Assembly (NCBI GenBank): GCA_037176905.1
Contig: JBBBWG010012001.1
Coordinates: 6,885-70,884, forward strand
Reading direction: 5' to 3'
Source: Azolla pinnata
Lineage: Eukaryota > Streptophyta > Polypodiopsida > Salviniales > Salviniaceae
DNA: 64,000 nucleotides
Made by a program: the position numbers and the translations under genes. The stretch's first letter is position 1; the number at the start of each line of letters is the position of its first letter. Positions 34,644 to 46,386 of this stretch are shown piece by piece. The notes under the pieces were generated by a model that saw nothing but the letters and a program-made list of their open reading frames with translations, had not been told where the DNA came from and ran no database searches.

Positions 34644-37077
34644 GGAAATGGATGCACGCAGGCGGACATCGTGCTCTCGCGACATTTTCCATTACTTCGA
34701 CGCGTTCTAAGAAGACACAATGAGCCCATTTCCGACGAGAATCCGCACCCCTTTTGCCCCCTCGATTGCGGGAACGAACATAATATAAATATACATCTGA
34801 AAGAAGAGATCATATGAGGGGGGGGGGCAACGGGGCGGTGGTGCTTAAGTTGCCCGCGAATTTGTGTTTGTACGAGCCAACATCGTTCGTATTGTGTATG
34901 TATACAATAGGCCCATTTTTGCGCTCATTCGCATCATGCACACCATCCTTCTTCTTCTTCTTTCTTCTTCTGAATCTTCTTCTTTGGTGTGTGTGCCTTG
35001 TGAATGATTGTTTGCCAATCCAACAATGACCTTGGCTATATATGTAATTGTAATTGTAATTGTAATTTGTAATTGTAGAAGCCTAATTTTACATACTTGA
35101 TCAAGGTTATGCTATCATTCATTCTACGCACGTGTAACAAGATGTACATGTATCTGTTAGATTCCTTCTCCCCCTTTAACCTCCGATCGATCCTTCCTTT
35201 AGGGCGGTGAACCAACCTTGGATTTCTTTCATTACACGTCGTTGAAACTTGGGCGCTCGGATTCGATTCTTTGGGAAACCGCCGTCTTTGCGACGACGAT
35301 GACGATGATGATGACGATGGCGATGGCGATGACGATGGCGATGATGGATGATGTGGTTGGTGCAAATGCATTTTTCGCAAAACGAGTGCTCGCTGACGTC
35401 GAAATGGAATACGATCGGCGCGCTTGCAAAAGAGCAATCCCAATGAAGATTGTTGAGCATTACGACGATATTCCGAATCCATAATCAAATAGTGGTTAGG
35501 ATGCATGCATTAAAGCCATGGACGATGAAATGGAGATCTACCCACGATCATCACCACCACCACCACCATCATCACCATCACCATCATCATCATCATCAAG
35601 CGGCTTGTAAGCTTACGCGATCCGAAGTGCGCAAAACCCAACAAGCGTTGGCGATCGAACATTTTTATCGTCGATTGCCACCGCCGCCAATGTGTTGACT
35701 TGACTCGATCGCGATTCCGCAAGTCAATCGATCGGGCCCGGCTTCGGTACGTCTTTGCAAAGTCGAGGTTAGCCCTACCTACATCTGTTGACTTTCGGGG
35801 CGGCGGCTGACATCTATCTAATGAGAGCATTTGAGGCATCGGTTCCTCGGGGCGACGGATATACGCGCAATCGACGTAAAGATCGTGACGTGGCCTGAAT
35901 TCGAGCTGATGATGTTTTGTGGCACATGAAGAAGAAGAGGATAAGGTTCATTGTATCATCACATAAAGAGAAAGGGAAGATGAATACTATGGTATATACT
36001 CCTCTTCCATGGCAAAGAAGAAAAGAAAGGGGAAAGAAAGAAAGAAAAGAAAACCAACTGCCATGGCTCCATTTCTAGATGCTTCAGTCGCGTGGTGAGC
36101 TTCGATTCGATTTCGATGCATCGTCGCAATCGGGGCATTGCAATCGCTTTGATGTTTGGGCAGTTAAGTTCGGCGGGAAATGTGTGGTCGACTGTAGCCG
36201 CCATCAACCGTTCATTCGTTCGTTCATTCATTCATTCATTCATTCATTCCAAGATCGATGATTTTGTAAACAACGAGCCGACGGAAGGAAATATGCTTTT
36301 GTTCTGATGTGTTTTGTTGTTTATCTAGTTTTCTTTTTGTTATATGTTGTTTCTGGTCCATGCCTTAAAAGCGGGAATGTTCTGGTGCATGAAGTGGGAT
36401 CAGTCTCATTCTTTCTGTTCTTCTGATTCGATGTAGGGTTTCGGGCGGGTTTATTGTTCTTTTTTCTGTTTTTGGGTTCATACTAGAATCTGTTAATGTC
36501 GGAGAAGAAAAAAAAGCTCCGCGCAAAGCTTCCATGTCTACAACAGAGCCTGTAAACGCTACAGCTCAACGATGATTGCGAGAGAGCCAACAACAGACCC
36601 TGTAAACGCTACAGCTCAACGATGATTGTGAGAGAGCCAGCTACTTGGGTCTGGGCCGGATGAGATCAATTTAGCTCAGCTCAACTTTGTTCTGTTCTTT
36701 TTGATTGCAGTTCTGTGCCGTAACAGAACATAACATAACAGAACAGAACTGAGCTGAGCTGAGCTGAAATCGAGCTGAGCAGAACAGAGTGGGATCGAAG
36801 CGAGCAGAGCAGCGGCCGAATCGAATCGAATCGAGCAGAACAGAAAAACGGAATCCAATGCAGCAAAAAAACCAGCGCGGAGCAGAAGAGATCGAAACAA
36901 GACAGAAAACGGAAGCGAGGAAAAACCGACGCAGAACCACGGAAACGGTAGAACGGGTCCGATGCGAGAATTTGCGGTTTTCCCGGGATCCGACGGTTGG
37001 TAGTTGGAAGTTGTTGCTTCCGGTCACAAGATTTCAGTCTTGTTCAGTCTCGCTCTCTCTTGTACCTGCGGGAAGAT
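34644..37077. other. no recognised gene
   Basis: Contains the ARD 3' flank, GAT/CAT triplet repeats near 35296-35345 and 35548-35600, ATTC repeats near 36208-36250, a 50-bp duplication (listed separately), and a GAGCTGAGCT/GAACAGA degenerate repeat near 36740-36860 in the likely leader of the next gene. Confidence 0.6.
36541..36640. repeat. 50-bp tandem duplication
   Basis: CAACAGAGCCTGTAAACGCT begins at 36541 and its near-identical copy at 36591. Only two or three bases differ. Confidence 0.9.
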
Positions 37078-39540
37078 ATGGCACAAGGAGAAGGAGACGA
37101 GCGCTCGAAACGAGCTCGGCCGCAGCCTCCGCAGCAGCCGGGCTTGCCCCCCCCTCTCCTCCTCTTTGCTCACGGCGCTGGAGCCCCTTCTGCTTCGCCT
37201 TGGATGCAGAGGTACGAGATTGCCCTTTCTTAACACGCACGGCTATGGCGCCTTCCTGCTTTCCAATCTCCGGGTTTCAGAGGAAACCCCAGAGATGTGT
37301 TTATTCGTTTGCTTTGTGGGCTCTGTGTGCAGGGCACCGTGTGCTGCTCTTTTGCGGAAGAACTCTGTGTCTGTTTCCGCGCACTCGTGTAATGCAGATG
37401 TGTTTTGTATCGCACGCAAAGGCGATGTGTGTCCGTATGAATGTGTTCGCTGCATCGGTCTATGAATGTGTTCGCTGCATCGGTGTATGAATGTTGTCGG
37501 CTGTGTGTCTGTCTATCAATGCGTTCGCTGCATCTGTAAGCATGAAGTGTTCGATGCGCATGTGTATGAATGCGTCCGTGTGTACTTCTTTGTATGTGAA
37601 TTTGTGTATGTTTGCGAATGTGTTCAAAATCTGCGTATGCGTGTTTATCTTGCGATTTCGAATGTGTAATGCATGCGTGGTTTCTATTGGGAAGTGCAAT
37701 GTGTCTGTAATGTGTATTTCTACACGGCACGTGTAATGTGGCTTGTATATGGTATGTGTGTGCATGCATATGTTCCTGGGCATGGGTGTGAGGATTTGCA
37801 TCTTTTCCTTTCGCTTCTGGCATGTGATTCATATGTGCCTCAATGTGCAATATGCATCGATACATGTATTTGCATATTTTCTATGTATGTCTACAAGTGT
37901 GCTTACCTGTAGCCGGACACAGAGTGAGATGAGAGTCCTCCTGCAGATGGAAAAGGCTTCTTGCTGCTGGAACAGATGCAGTTGAAGTTGTTACCTTCGA
38001 TTATCCATGTATACTCAAAACATATCCCTTTGTCGCCGCGTATATACGATTACACTGTTTTCTATTGCTCGATTTGACAAACCTTTTTGTTTTTGTCCAA
38101 AATTAAGATTGTGCAGGAGGGAAGAAAGGAGCTCCTCCGAAAGCTGAGAAGCTGATTAGTCCGCATTTAGAAGAGGTTAAGAGAGCTCAAGCTAAGCATC
38201 CCGGTCATCCTCTGGTACTTGTTGGCAAATCAATGGGTTCAAGGTACTGGTCTTCTCTTTCTTATTTCATTTCCATAGACCAATGCCCGACTCTTTTAAG
38301 CTGGGAGACACGTCGTATTCAACGTGCACCCAAGCATCAGAAGATGTTGACATACTTCTAAGATAGAAATTGAAAGAGCACTAAATGGAGAAACATTCCA
38401 TTGATTCATTGCGTCCATGGCATGACAAATTATTAAAACAACAAAATACCCTAAACCTTCTGGATAACGTCACTAGGATGGTAAGTGTTTAGAAACTTGC
38501 TGTATGGATATGCTTTACTATGCATTGTTTGTTTCAGAGTAAGCTGTATGGTTGCTGCACAGGAAGGGGTTCAAGTTTCTGCAGTAGTATGTTTGGGTTA
38601 CCCTCTGAAGGTAACCATACGAAATTTCAACGTTTTAGGTATACATACATGTGCATAGTCTCTCTTTTTTATTACACGGGTATTGGACCAAGTGGAATTG
38701 AGCATTTGATATGACAGGAGTGCCTGCATGGAGTTTATCCATACAAAGCATTCGTTAATCAGATGCAAGTTGTGTTTCATATGTATGAAATTCAAATATT
38801 GTGGATGAATATAGCTCTGGTTTACATGCAACCGTTTTATGCAATTATGTATGCATAGGCGTGATTCATAACCAACGAAATCCAACGTGAATGTGTCCAA
38901 GCAGCAAAATTGAAACAATCTCGTCATATTCGGATGTGTTGGAGTTCCAATTTTAATTTTCCGAAAGATATGCGATAATAAACAAAAGAAAACATGACGT
39001 ACCAGGATTAGCCCAAGATTATGTATGATAAGATGACAAAGTCCTGTGAAAACAGTCATAATTTAATGTTTTAATTTAACTTATGTATCTTCTGTTGCAG
39101 GGCACAAGAGGAGCATTGAGAGATGATACTCTTCTCAATCTATGTATCCCAGTCATATTTGTGCAAGTAAGTTTACATTATTAAGCTTAAATTTCTTGCT
39201 TTTAGATGTGCTGTCAATAGCGTTCGGTAGTTCTACTGTTACCAATGATTTTGATGGATTTTTCCTCGAGTTTTGACATGCAATCTTCTAGTTCTACTTT
39301 ATCGATAAGTTTGGTGCAATGCAGGGAAGTAAAGACCCGTTATGCCCGTTGGATAAATTAAAAGGAGTGTTGAGTAAGTTGCGCTGTGCCACTAAACTTC
39401 ATGTCATAGAAGGTGGGGATCATTCTTTTAAGGTTGGTAAGCGAGCACTTGAAGAAAGTGGAAAAAGCCAAGAGAAACTAGAAGAAGAGGCGGTTGAGAG
39501 CATCCAGAAGTTTTTGATGGAAGTCTCTGGAGTCAAGTAG
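37078..39540 (+). CDS. TEX30-like alpha/beta hydrolase
   Basis: Exons: 37078-37211, 37947-38008, 38108-38243, 38538-38610, 39101-39166 and 39325-39540, giving 228 residues (human TEX30 has 227). The family is a small dienelactone-hydrolase-like alpha/beta fold whose substrate is unknown. The first strand and oxyanion region read LLLFAHGAGAPSASPWM. The nucleophile elbow is GKSMGSR with S107, and the other triad members are likely D161 (GSKDPLCP) and H190 (EGGDHSFK). All three are in the order and spacing expected. The start is the first ATG of the frame, 15 residues before a Pro-rich stretch. Intron 1 (735 bp) is TG-rich with short duplications near 37440-37490. No targeting signal is obvious, so a cytosolic location is the simplest inference. 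Confidence 0.93.
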
Positions 39541-40536
39541 AGCAAACCTGTTAAAAGGTGGCCGTGTACAAGGTGAATATGACAAGGAATTAGTACCTCA
39601 GGTTTGGGCTTTGGGCTCTTCTATTGAAGTTACCTAACCTTTCAAATGATGATGATCTATCGAAGCGAATATATCCACGAATATGTACAGAGCTTTGGGT
39701 TTTGGGGCTTTTTGTTGAAGTTATAATGTAGTCTTTGTAAGCGATTAGCATATTAGATCTAGGCTTAAGATTTTCTTGCACTCTGTAAATCAATATTTCT
39801 GTTTGATTTTGGAAGTTCAAATTTTGTCACAATGGTACAGTAGATCTTTTAATTTCGAACCTTTGGAAATGGTGTATTATGTTTTTTGATCTTGTGAACT
39901 TTGGAATGAAATCTTCGTGCCACTTTCCTATGTGGTGTTGACATGACAATGAAAAACTGTTTCTGGTTTCCAATGTGATAGTCACATGACAATGGAATTT
40001 CTTTTGTTATATCTTTGTATCAATCACTATAGCCATCCAAAGCTTTTGAATCACCAGTGGCTCAGTGCAAGTCCGAACAGTTAGGCAAAATATCAAAGTG
40101 AGGTCATCGAGAAGACCAGCATTTCAAAATAGTATATCATCTTAAGCTATACCTGTGAAAAGATGCATTGAAGAGCACTACAAATGACTGACATTGGAAT
40201 TTTATAATTCTTTACAAAATCTTGTAGACAGACACTCGCAAAGCTTTACACATGACTGAGCAGAGCAAATTAAATCTGATCTTGTATTGACAAAAAGCAT
40301 AAATTTGCTTGCCGATTGATCAGCTCAATAGTCTGGTATACAAATAAGTTTCTCATAAGTTACTTATATCATGGGCTCCAACCAAATTCCAATCATATCA
40401 AATGAGCATTACACATGATGCAGTTAGTGATGAACCACTACTGTTCGTTATACATCTGAAGTAACTCCTGAAGTAGAGATCCGGAATTCTATCTAAAATC
40501 CTAATATTTGTGTTAGTAAACCTGACCACAGTCGTT
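39541..40536. other. no recognised gene; convergent 3' flanks
   Basis: About 1 kb of AT-rich DNA between the converging 3' ends of the TEX30-like and ARP7 genes. No domain or repeat is evident. Confidence 0.6.
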
Positions 40537-43500
40537 CTAAAAGCACTTCTTGTGGACGATGCTAGGGCCTGATTCATCATAATCTCCTTTTGAGATATGC
40601 TGGTTCTGAGGAAATACCACCTTGGCCAATATTGCCCCACCCATCCATGCAGAATATCTTAAGGTATTCTCAGGCATGTATTCGGGCGGCTGTAAAAACC
40701 AGATTTAATCATTCTTAATTATTTATAAGAAAAATGATGAAAAAAATCACTAAGGAAATTGATAACCTTCACAAAGTTAATCATACAATATTATTGCTCA
40801 TACATACTTAAGTGCACCAGACTTCCTTGAGTTGAATGCAGGATTAACTAGATAGATCAGCTAAAGAGCATCAAGAATCTCAAACAAGTTTTAGCAAAAC
40901 CTTAGCTCCACAACAACATTAGCTTTGAGTGCAGATCTGGGACAAGCACTAGGGTGTAGTGACAGGCCAACAACAGCCCACAACACTCCAATTTTCTGAA
41001 ACTAGGTTTGGCTACAAAAGGGAGAAATAGCTATACTATGGCAGAGCAGAGAACACAGACAAAGAAAAGCTTAAGGAATGGCTGAAAGCAAAAGCCATCC
41101 AATTTGCCGAGCTATCTCGTTTTGTTCTCAAAATCAGAAAACAAGTGAACGCAAAAGTGATGCTTGGCAAATCAGACATATTTGGGGAAGCACATGGTTT
41201 GACATGACCGGAAGAAAAGAGAAGAATACCTTGACCAAAGCAGGACGGACAGAAGGTGTTGCAAGGAGGTTGGCTTCTTTCTGAAAGCGCGCATCAAAGC
41301 CTGTAGAGTCCACTCTCACAATTTTATGGCTATTATATCCACATTTTTCTCATATAATCTCCAATCACTTTACCTTGCATTGCAGCTGTGCCTCCACAAA
41401 CTACAATATTCTCAAGAAGCTGCCTCTGGTTTTCTGATGGTACACATAGTGACACACTTCGGAAGAGTGAATCTACAATGCTGAGATCCTCGAGCTTTAA
41501 TAATGATGGTTGAAATAACGCCTCACCAACTGTGTATCTTTCCTTGCCAATAGAAATAACCTGGCAAAGATGGACATAAAATGTTTGTTAATATAATTGA
41601 TGTAACCTATAAACATGATGAGAGCAAATCAAAGGTCTGAGAAGAGTTTCCACATATAGGTTAGTAAGAATCAGATTCAATAATATTAGTTCTATCCAAA
41701 AACGTCTATCCTATACATACAAGTAAACAAGATAATATATGGCATCTTCATTTAAATATCTCATTATTGATTACAGCTACCCATAATGAAAAAGAAAATG
41801 CATGGCAGCAGGGATTTGCATGGCCATAATACCAAATGTAAGTATAAACAGAAAGAAAGATGCAATGAAAAATGCTTTGGTTAATGGTTTACCAGAAAGC
41901 CATCCTTGGGCTTATTGAGTGTCATTGAGAGAAAGATGCCTGAGCATCAAATATGAAAGAGAAAATGCAAACATCTTTCGAATATCATGATTCACAATCA
42001 GATTTCGTTCTCCAAAAATTTTCATTCGTAGAATAGCATTCAGTATTCACATTGAGACCCGTGCAGGAAACTCCATCCTTTCTACACATAAAACAAACCT
42101 GTCCATCTGGTAAAATATGTTCCTCCACTGAGCAAGATGTTATAGCAGTGGTATAATCTTCCGGAACCAATGAAGCCGTTTCTTTCAATAGCTCTGCTGT
42201 TGCATAATTCAACTTCACTTCTGAGCTTTCTTTGCTCATTTCCTGCAGAAGAAGCCTGGTAAGATCATCACCACCAACCTCCATTCTCTTTGCACAGTTA
42301 TGTTGTACAGCACCCTCCCAAACAGGCACAATATCTGAAATAAAACAACCAACACAGCCCTGCCAATCATTAAGTCAGTTACAAAATACAAAACAGATTA
42401 TGATGTCTTTCAAGTTTTCTTTCTGAAATAAAAATCCATGATACATCATGGATTTCAGTATAAAAGTTCTATGGATATTTAATTTATCAATTGTTTATAT
42501 AAGTACCGATGTTTGGGCACTTTCTTAAGAAAGTTTCTCACAAACAGATTAAAAAGTCTGTTGCATACTACAAATGTCATTGATCTATGACAGTCAGAAA
42601 GAAATCCTATAACATGCTGCTGAAGAAACAATATCAGTATATAGAGAGCAGGCGGTGGAAGACATGGTTTCTCACTTACAAAATCAACGACCTTCTTTCT
42701 GGCAGGGATAATAGAATAGAACTGGATGCCTGTTTTATGTAGGAGAGATCAAAGAGGTCTCCATCAATGGTTATAAACAGTTTCTCACCAAACAAATACG
42801 AAAATTTTTCCTTTAATACATTGGCTATCTATAGAATGCTAGGTATACTCTGAATGAATCCAACATGGTGAGCTCATGCTTCCACTATCCTAGATGTACA
42901 AATCTCATGTACCTAGATGAATAAACAGAATGAATCTTACTAGAATTGTACCTGTCTTCCCATGTCCAACATCCACAGCACATCCAGATATTCTTCCCAC
43001 CGAATACAGAGAAAGCACAGCTTGCTCAACAGCATATAGGCCAGTAACATTAAAGGTTTCGAACATTATTTGAACCATTTTCTCTCTGGCAGCCTGGAAG
43101 ACATCAAAATTGAGCATGATAGTTAAAGCAACAATCAGAACACGTTTTAGAGGATGCCATACTCTTGTTGCACATGTGTAGCAACTAAATTTGGGATAAG
43201 AATTAATATGCTAAGTCTTGCATATGAATCATAAACTCGATTAGATGCATTCAGTATTTTCTACACAAAGAAGTAAAATGTATTATAGTTGTGAGAAAAC
43301 ATAGGTAACATTGAGATGTAAAGGATTGACTTTAAAGTCTTTTCCCAGAAAGATCTGGTTCCGTGAGGTCAACAAGCTTCCCTAAAGTATTTGAGATTAC
43401 ACATATACCAAGGTGTTCATGTTTTAATGCTGGTTTTGCCGAGACTTTAAAAAGAGTGTTGAAATAGTGAATTGTACCTTAGGCGTCAGCAATGGCTCTG

Positions 43501-44521
43501 TGATAAGCACTTGACCTTCATTTCCTGCTTCCCATCCTAATCCAGTGTAGAAGATGTAGCGCCACAGATCCTCCATTACATCCCAATCCTTGACCATACC
43601 TCTTACAATGGGATGCACCATGTCTTCCTCAGCAATTTCTTCATCCTCGTTTTCAGCCTTCTCCGGATCGCCTTCTTTGGCCTTTACCAATGCAGTTGAG
43701 CACACCTGAATACAAGCAGAAGAATAAATCCTCAAAAAAACAAATCAATCAGATTTTTCTTCATTCTTCACCAAAAGCTCAACCGTTCTTGTTTTTTTTC
43801 CTTTACAGTGTCTGTTACTTGCAAACTCATAAAACAAAACTAATTAATTAATATCCCCCCCCATATTTATTTATCAATTCAATGAGGTAATACACTGATT
43901 TCGATATGAGACCTTGGAGTAATCCCATCCATTTTATCTAATTTTGGAATGGAGGCTGAAAAGCATTGTGAGAGTTCACGCATATGTCGAATAAGAGATC
44001 AGCGGTTACCTAACAGCCCAGTTCTCCTTTGGCATTCATCATATCCGTGATATGAAATGCTTGGAAAGTATCTTCTTCAAATCTCTTCACAACTCAGTCA
44101 ACTAAAAACTCCGAAAATCCCAAATTTCATACTTGTCCTTTACAACAGTTGCGGAATTCAAGCTCAGCAAATTCCGTTAAGGTGAACATTCTCTTTTAAT
44201 ATACGCAAAATGAGAACTTCCCGCCCCACAAAGAAGATTCTTCGTTTGAAAAACGTTGACATAATTCAGCAGGGAGAGCTCGGGAAGGGCTCTAAGCGGA
44301 CTTCTATTTATCCGATCCTTCTTCGGATGGCCGTGGGCTAGCACGCCATCACCCAAAAGAAAATCAAAAACTGAATTTGTTCCCCCCCACACCCCCCCCT
44401 CTTTCTTATTTGCTTGAACTTGGTAGAATAAACAGCAGCATACCATTGAAGGGTCCTGGTCGGGGTAGGCGAAACCAGCCTTGACAAGCTTGGATCCAAT
44501 GTCCAATACAACCGGCTCCAT
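40537..44521 (-). CDS. ARP7: actin-related protein 7
   Basis: Exons on minus: 44521-44444, 43705-43478, 43093-42952, 42334-42099, 41560-41374, 41300-41230 and 40689-40537, giving 364 residues (Arabidopsis ARP7 has 363). ARP7 is a plant nuclear actin-related protein found in SWI/SNF-type chromatin-remodelling complexes. The actin fold is clear: [14 protein letters not shown] at the N-terminus, [20 protein letters not shown], the second phosphate loop [52 protein letters not shown], and the ending [10 protein letters not shown]. Exon 2 carries an acidic insert ([13 protein letters not shown]) where subfamily members differ. The start ATG lies about 26 bases from a long CT/GA tract, probably in the leader. 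Confidence 0.96.
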
Positions 44522-44542
44522 AGCTCTCGCTAGGCTCTGCAA

Positions 44543-44546
<4 letters not shown>

Positions 44547-44599
<53 letters not shown>
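44547..44599. repeat. (CT)n microsatellite in the likely ARP7 leader
   Basis: An almost pure CT run; on the gene's strand it is (GA)n. GA tracts in plant leaders can bind BPC/GAGA factors, but length alone does not show that here. Confidence 0.9.
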
Positions 44600-44609
<10 letters not shown>

Positions 44610-44776
44610 CTCTCTTTCCTTCCCACAGAGAGAGACACACACACACTTGACAAATCTGTCTGTCTTGCTGATTTAGTCACTGGCTATGAGCAAGAAACTC
44701 CGAGCTTCGTCACCATCGCTCATCTTTCGCCTGTATCAGTTCACAAATCTCCGCCTTCCCTCCGGAACAGAGACAT

Positions 44777-45290
44777 GCATGAATGTCTGTATGTATGTAT
44801 GCATGTGTATGTATGTGTATGTATGCATGCATGCATGTGTGCATGTGTGTGCATGTATGTATGTATGTATGTGTATGTGCGTATGATGTATGTGTGTGTA
44901 TGTATGTATGCTTGCGTGTGTGCATGTGTGTGTATGTATGAGTGCGTGTGTGTATGTGTGTATGATGTATGTATGTATGTATGTGCGTGTTCATGTGTGT
45001 GTATGTGTATGTATGTATGTATGTGTGCGTATGTGTGTATGTATGTATGTGTGTGTATGTATGTGTATCTATGTATGCATGCGTGTGTGCATGTGTGTGT
45101 ATGTATGAGTGTGTGTGTATGTGTGTATGATGTATGTATGTATGTATGTATGTATGTGCGTGTGCATGTGTGTGTATGTGTATGTATGTATGTGTGTGGA
45201 TTTGTCTACCTATGTATGCATGCATGCATGTGTATGCATGTGTGCGTATGTGTGCGTATGTGTGCATATGTGTGTATATGTGTGCTTACG
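44777..45290. repeat. TGTA/TGTG minisatellite
   Basis: About 500 bp of GTATGTAT, GTGTGTAT and ATGCATGC units, with a longer repeat carrying GTGTGTATGATGTATG seen near 44876, 44957 and 45120. Its motifs are the reverse complement of the type at 7.8-8.7 kb. Open frames through it are artefacts. Confidence 0.9.
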
Positions 45291-46382
45291 CCTATGTACA
45301 TGATGTGCATGTACAATTTCATTTGCATGTCGGAAATCCGTGTATATTTCTCTATGGCTCAACATGTATGTGCCTCTGTGTTTGCATGTGTGTGTCTGTG
45401 TGTGTCTGTATGCGGAATCTGGCTTTGATTTGATACAATCGCACGAGTTCGTCGCTTGATCTCGCTCTCTTTGTTTTTATATCTGCTCTCGGTCTCTGCG
45501 CTAAATGGGATTATCGTCCCAGCTCGCCTCTGTCACCGGAACGGACAGAGAGAATCGATCGTCCCTGGCCCCAGTTCCAGCTCCAACAACATACTGTCTC
45601 GTTCCGATCTGCAAGAGCAACAAAAAAAAAACAAAAAAACCGAAAGAAGTACTCTAGCCAAACGTACAATCGGCATGCTCTATCATGTCGTTCCGATTTG
45701 CAAGCGCAAAAGAAGAAGAAGAAGAAGCATCGGCGTACATTGTCCCCCGCCTGAGGTTAGCAAGTGCTCGTCGGAATGCGGGCTCTTTGCGATCTGGATC
45801 ATTTTATCCGTACTGTTGCGAGCTAGAATTGAAAACACTTACACATACAACGCTTACGGAACGATCCGAGATCGCATGCGGAATACGGTTTTAACTAGTT
45901 ACTCGTAGATGCAGTTAGATAAGAATACAGGAAAACTACCAAAGAAACGCTCGACAAATTTATTCGTTGCATTTTAACGCCTACCAAAATTAGAGACCAC
46001 AAATTAACGCCCAGTCTCATCGCTCACTAAAAAAAACAGTTAAACGCCCCGATTAATCGATTAACACCAAATTAACTGGATTCTGGAATTATTAACTTCT
46101 GCTAGTCCAATACAGCAAGCAATCGATCGATTGGGCATCAGTTCTTCAGCGAGAGATAAAACCATGCGTTCGATCTGTAACTTCTAATTTTAGTTCGTGA
46201 TTAATAACTTTGTTAGGCGCTTTTTTGGTAGTTTTCCCCTAAAATATGTAAATGTACGTATGTATAATGTACGTGTACATGTGTGCATATATACGTACAT
46301 TCATACGTACAAATATACGTATACAAATACATGCGCATCTTCTCGGCAGGCTCCGCCTGATTGATTCCATGCCGGATCCGCC
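45291..46382. other. no recognised gene; upstream region of the J-protein
   Basis: Mixed AT-rich DNA with a short GAA run near 45712-45726. Near 46250-46335 lies an ACGTAC/ATACGT-rich stretch like the one upstream of Z-ISO. Confidence 0.6.
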
Positions 46383-46386
46383 ATGA
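46369..46386 (+). promoter_or_regulatory. short upstream ORF overlapping the J-protein start
   Basis: ATG at 46369 opens a five-residue frame (MPDPP) whose TGA (46384-46386) overlaps the main ATG (46383-46385) as ATGA. If transcribed, this geometry favours termination-reinitiation or leaky scanning. Whether the mRNA begins upstream of 46369 is unknown. Confidence 0.4.

Noticed and set aside
44481-45428. 315-codon Cys/Val/Met-rich frame
   Set aside because: Entirely explained by the CT tract and the TGTA minisatellite; it also lies antisense to ARP7 exon 1.
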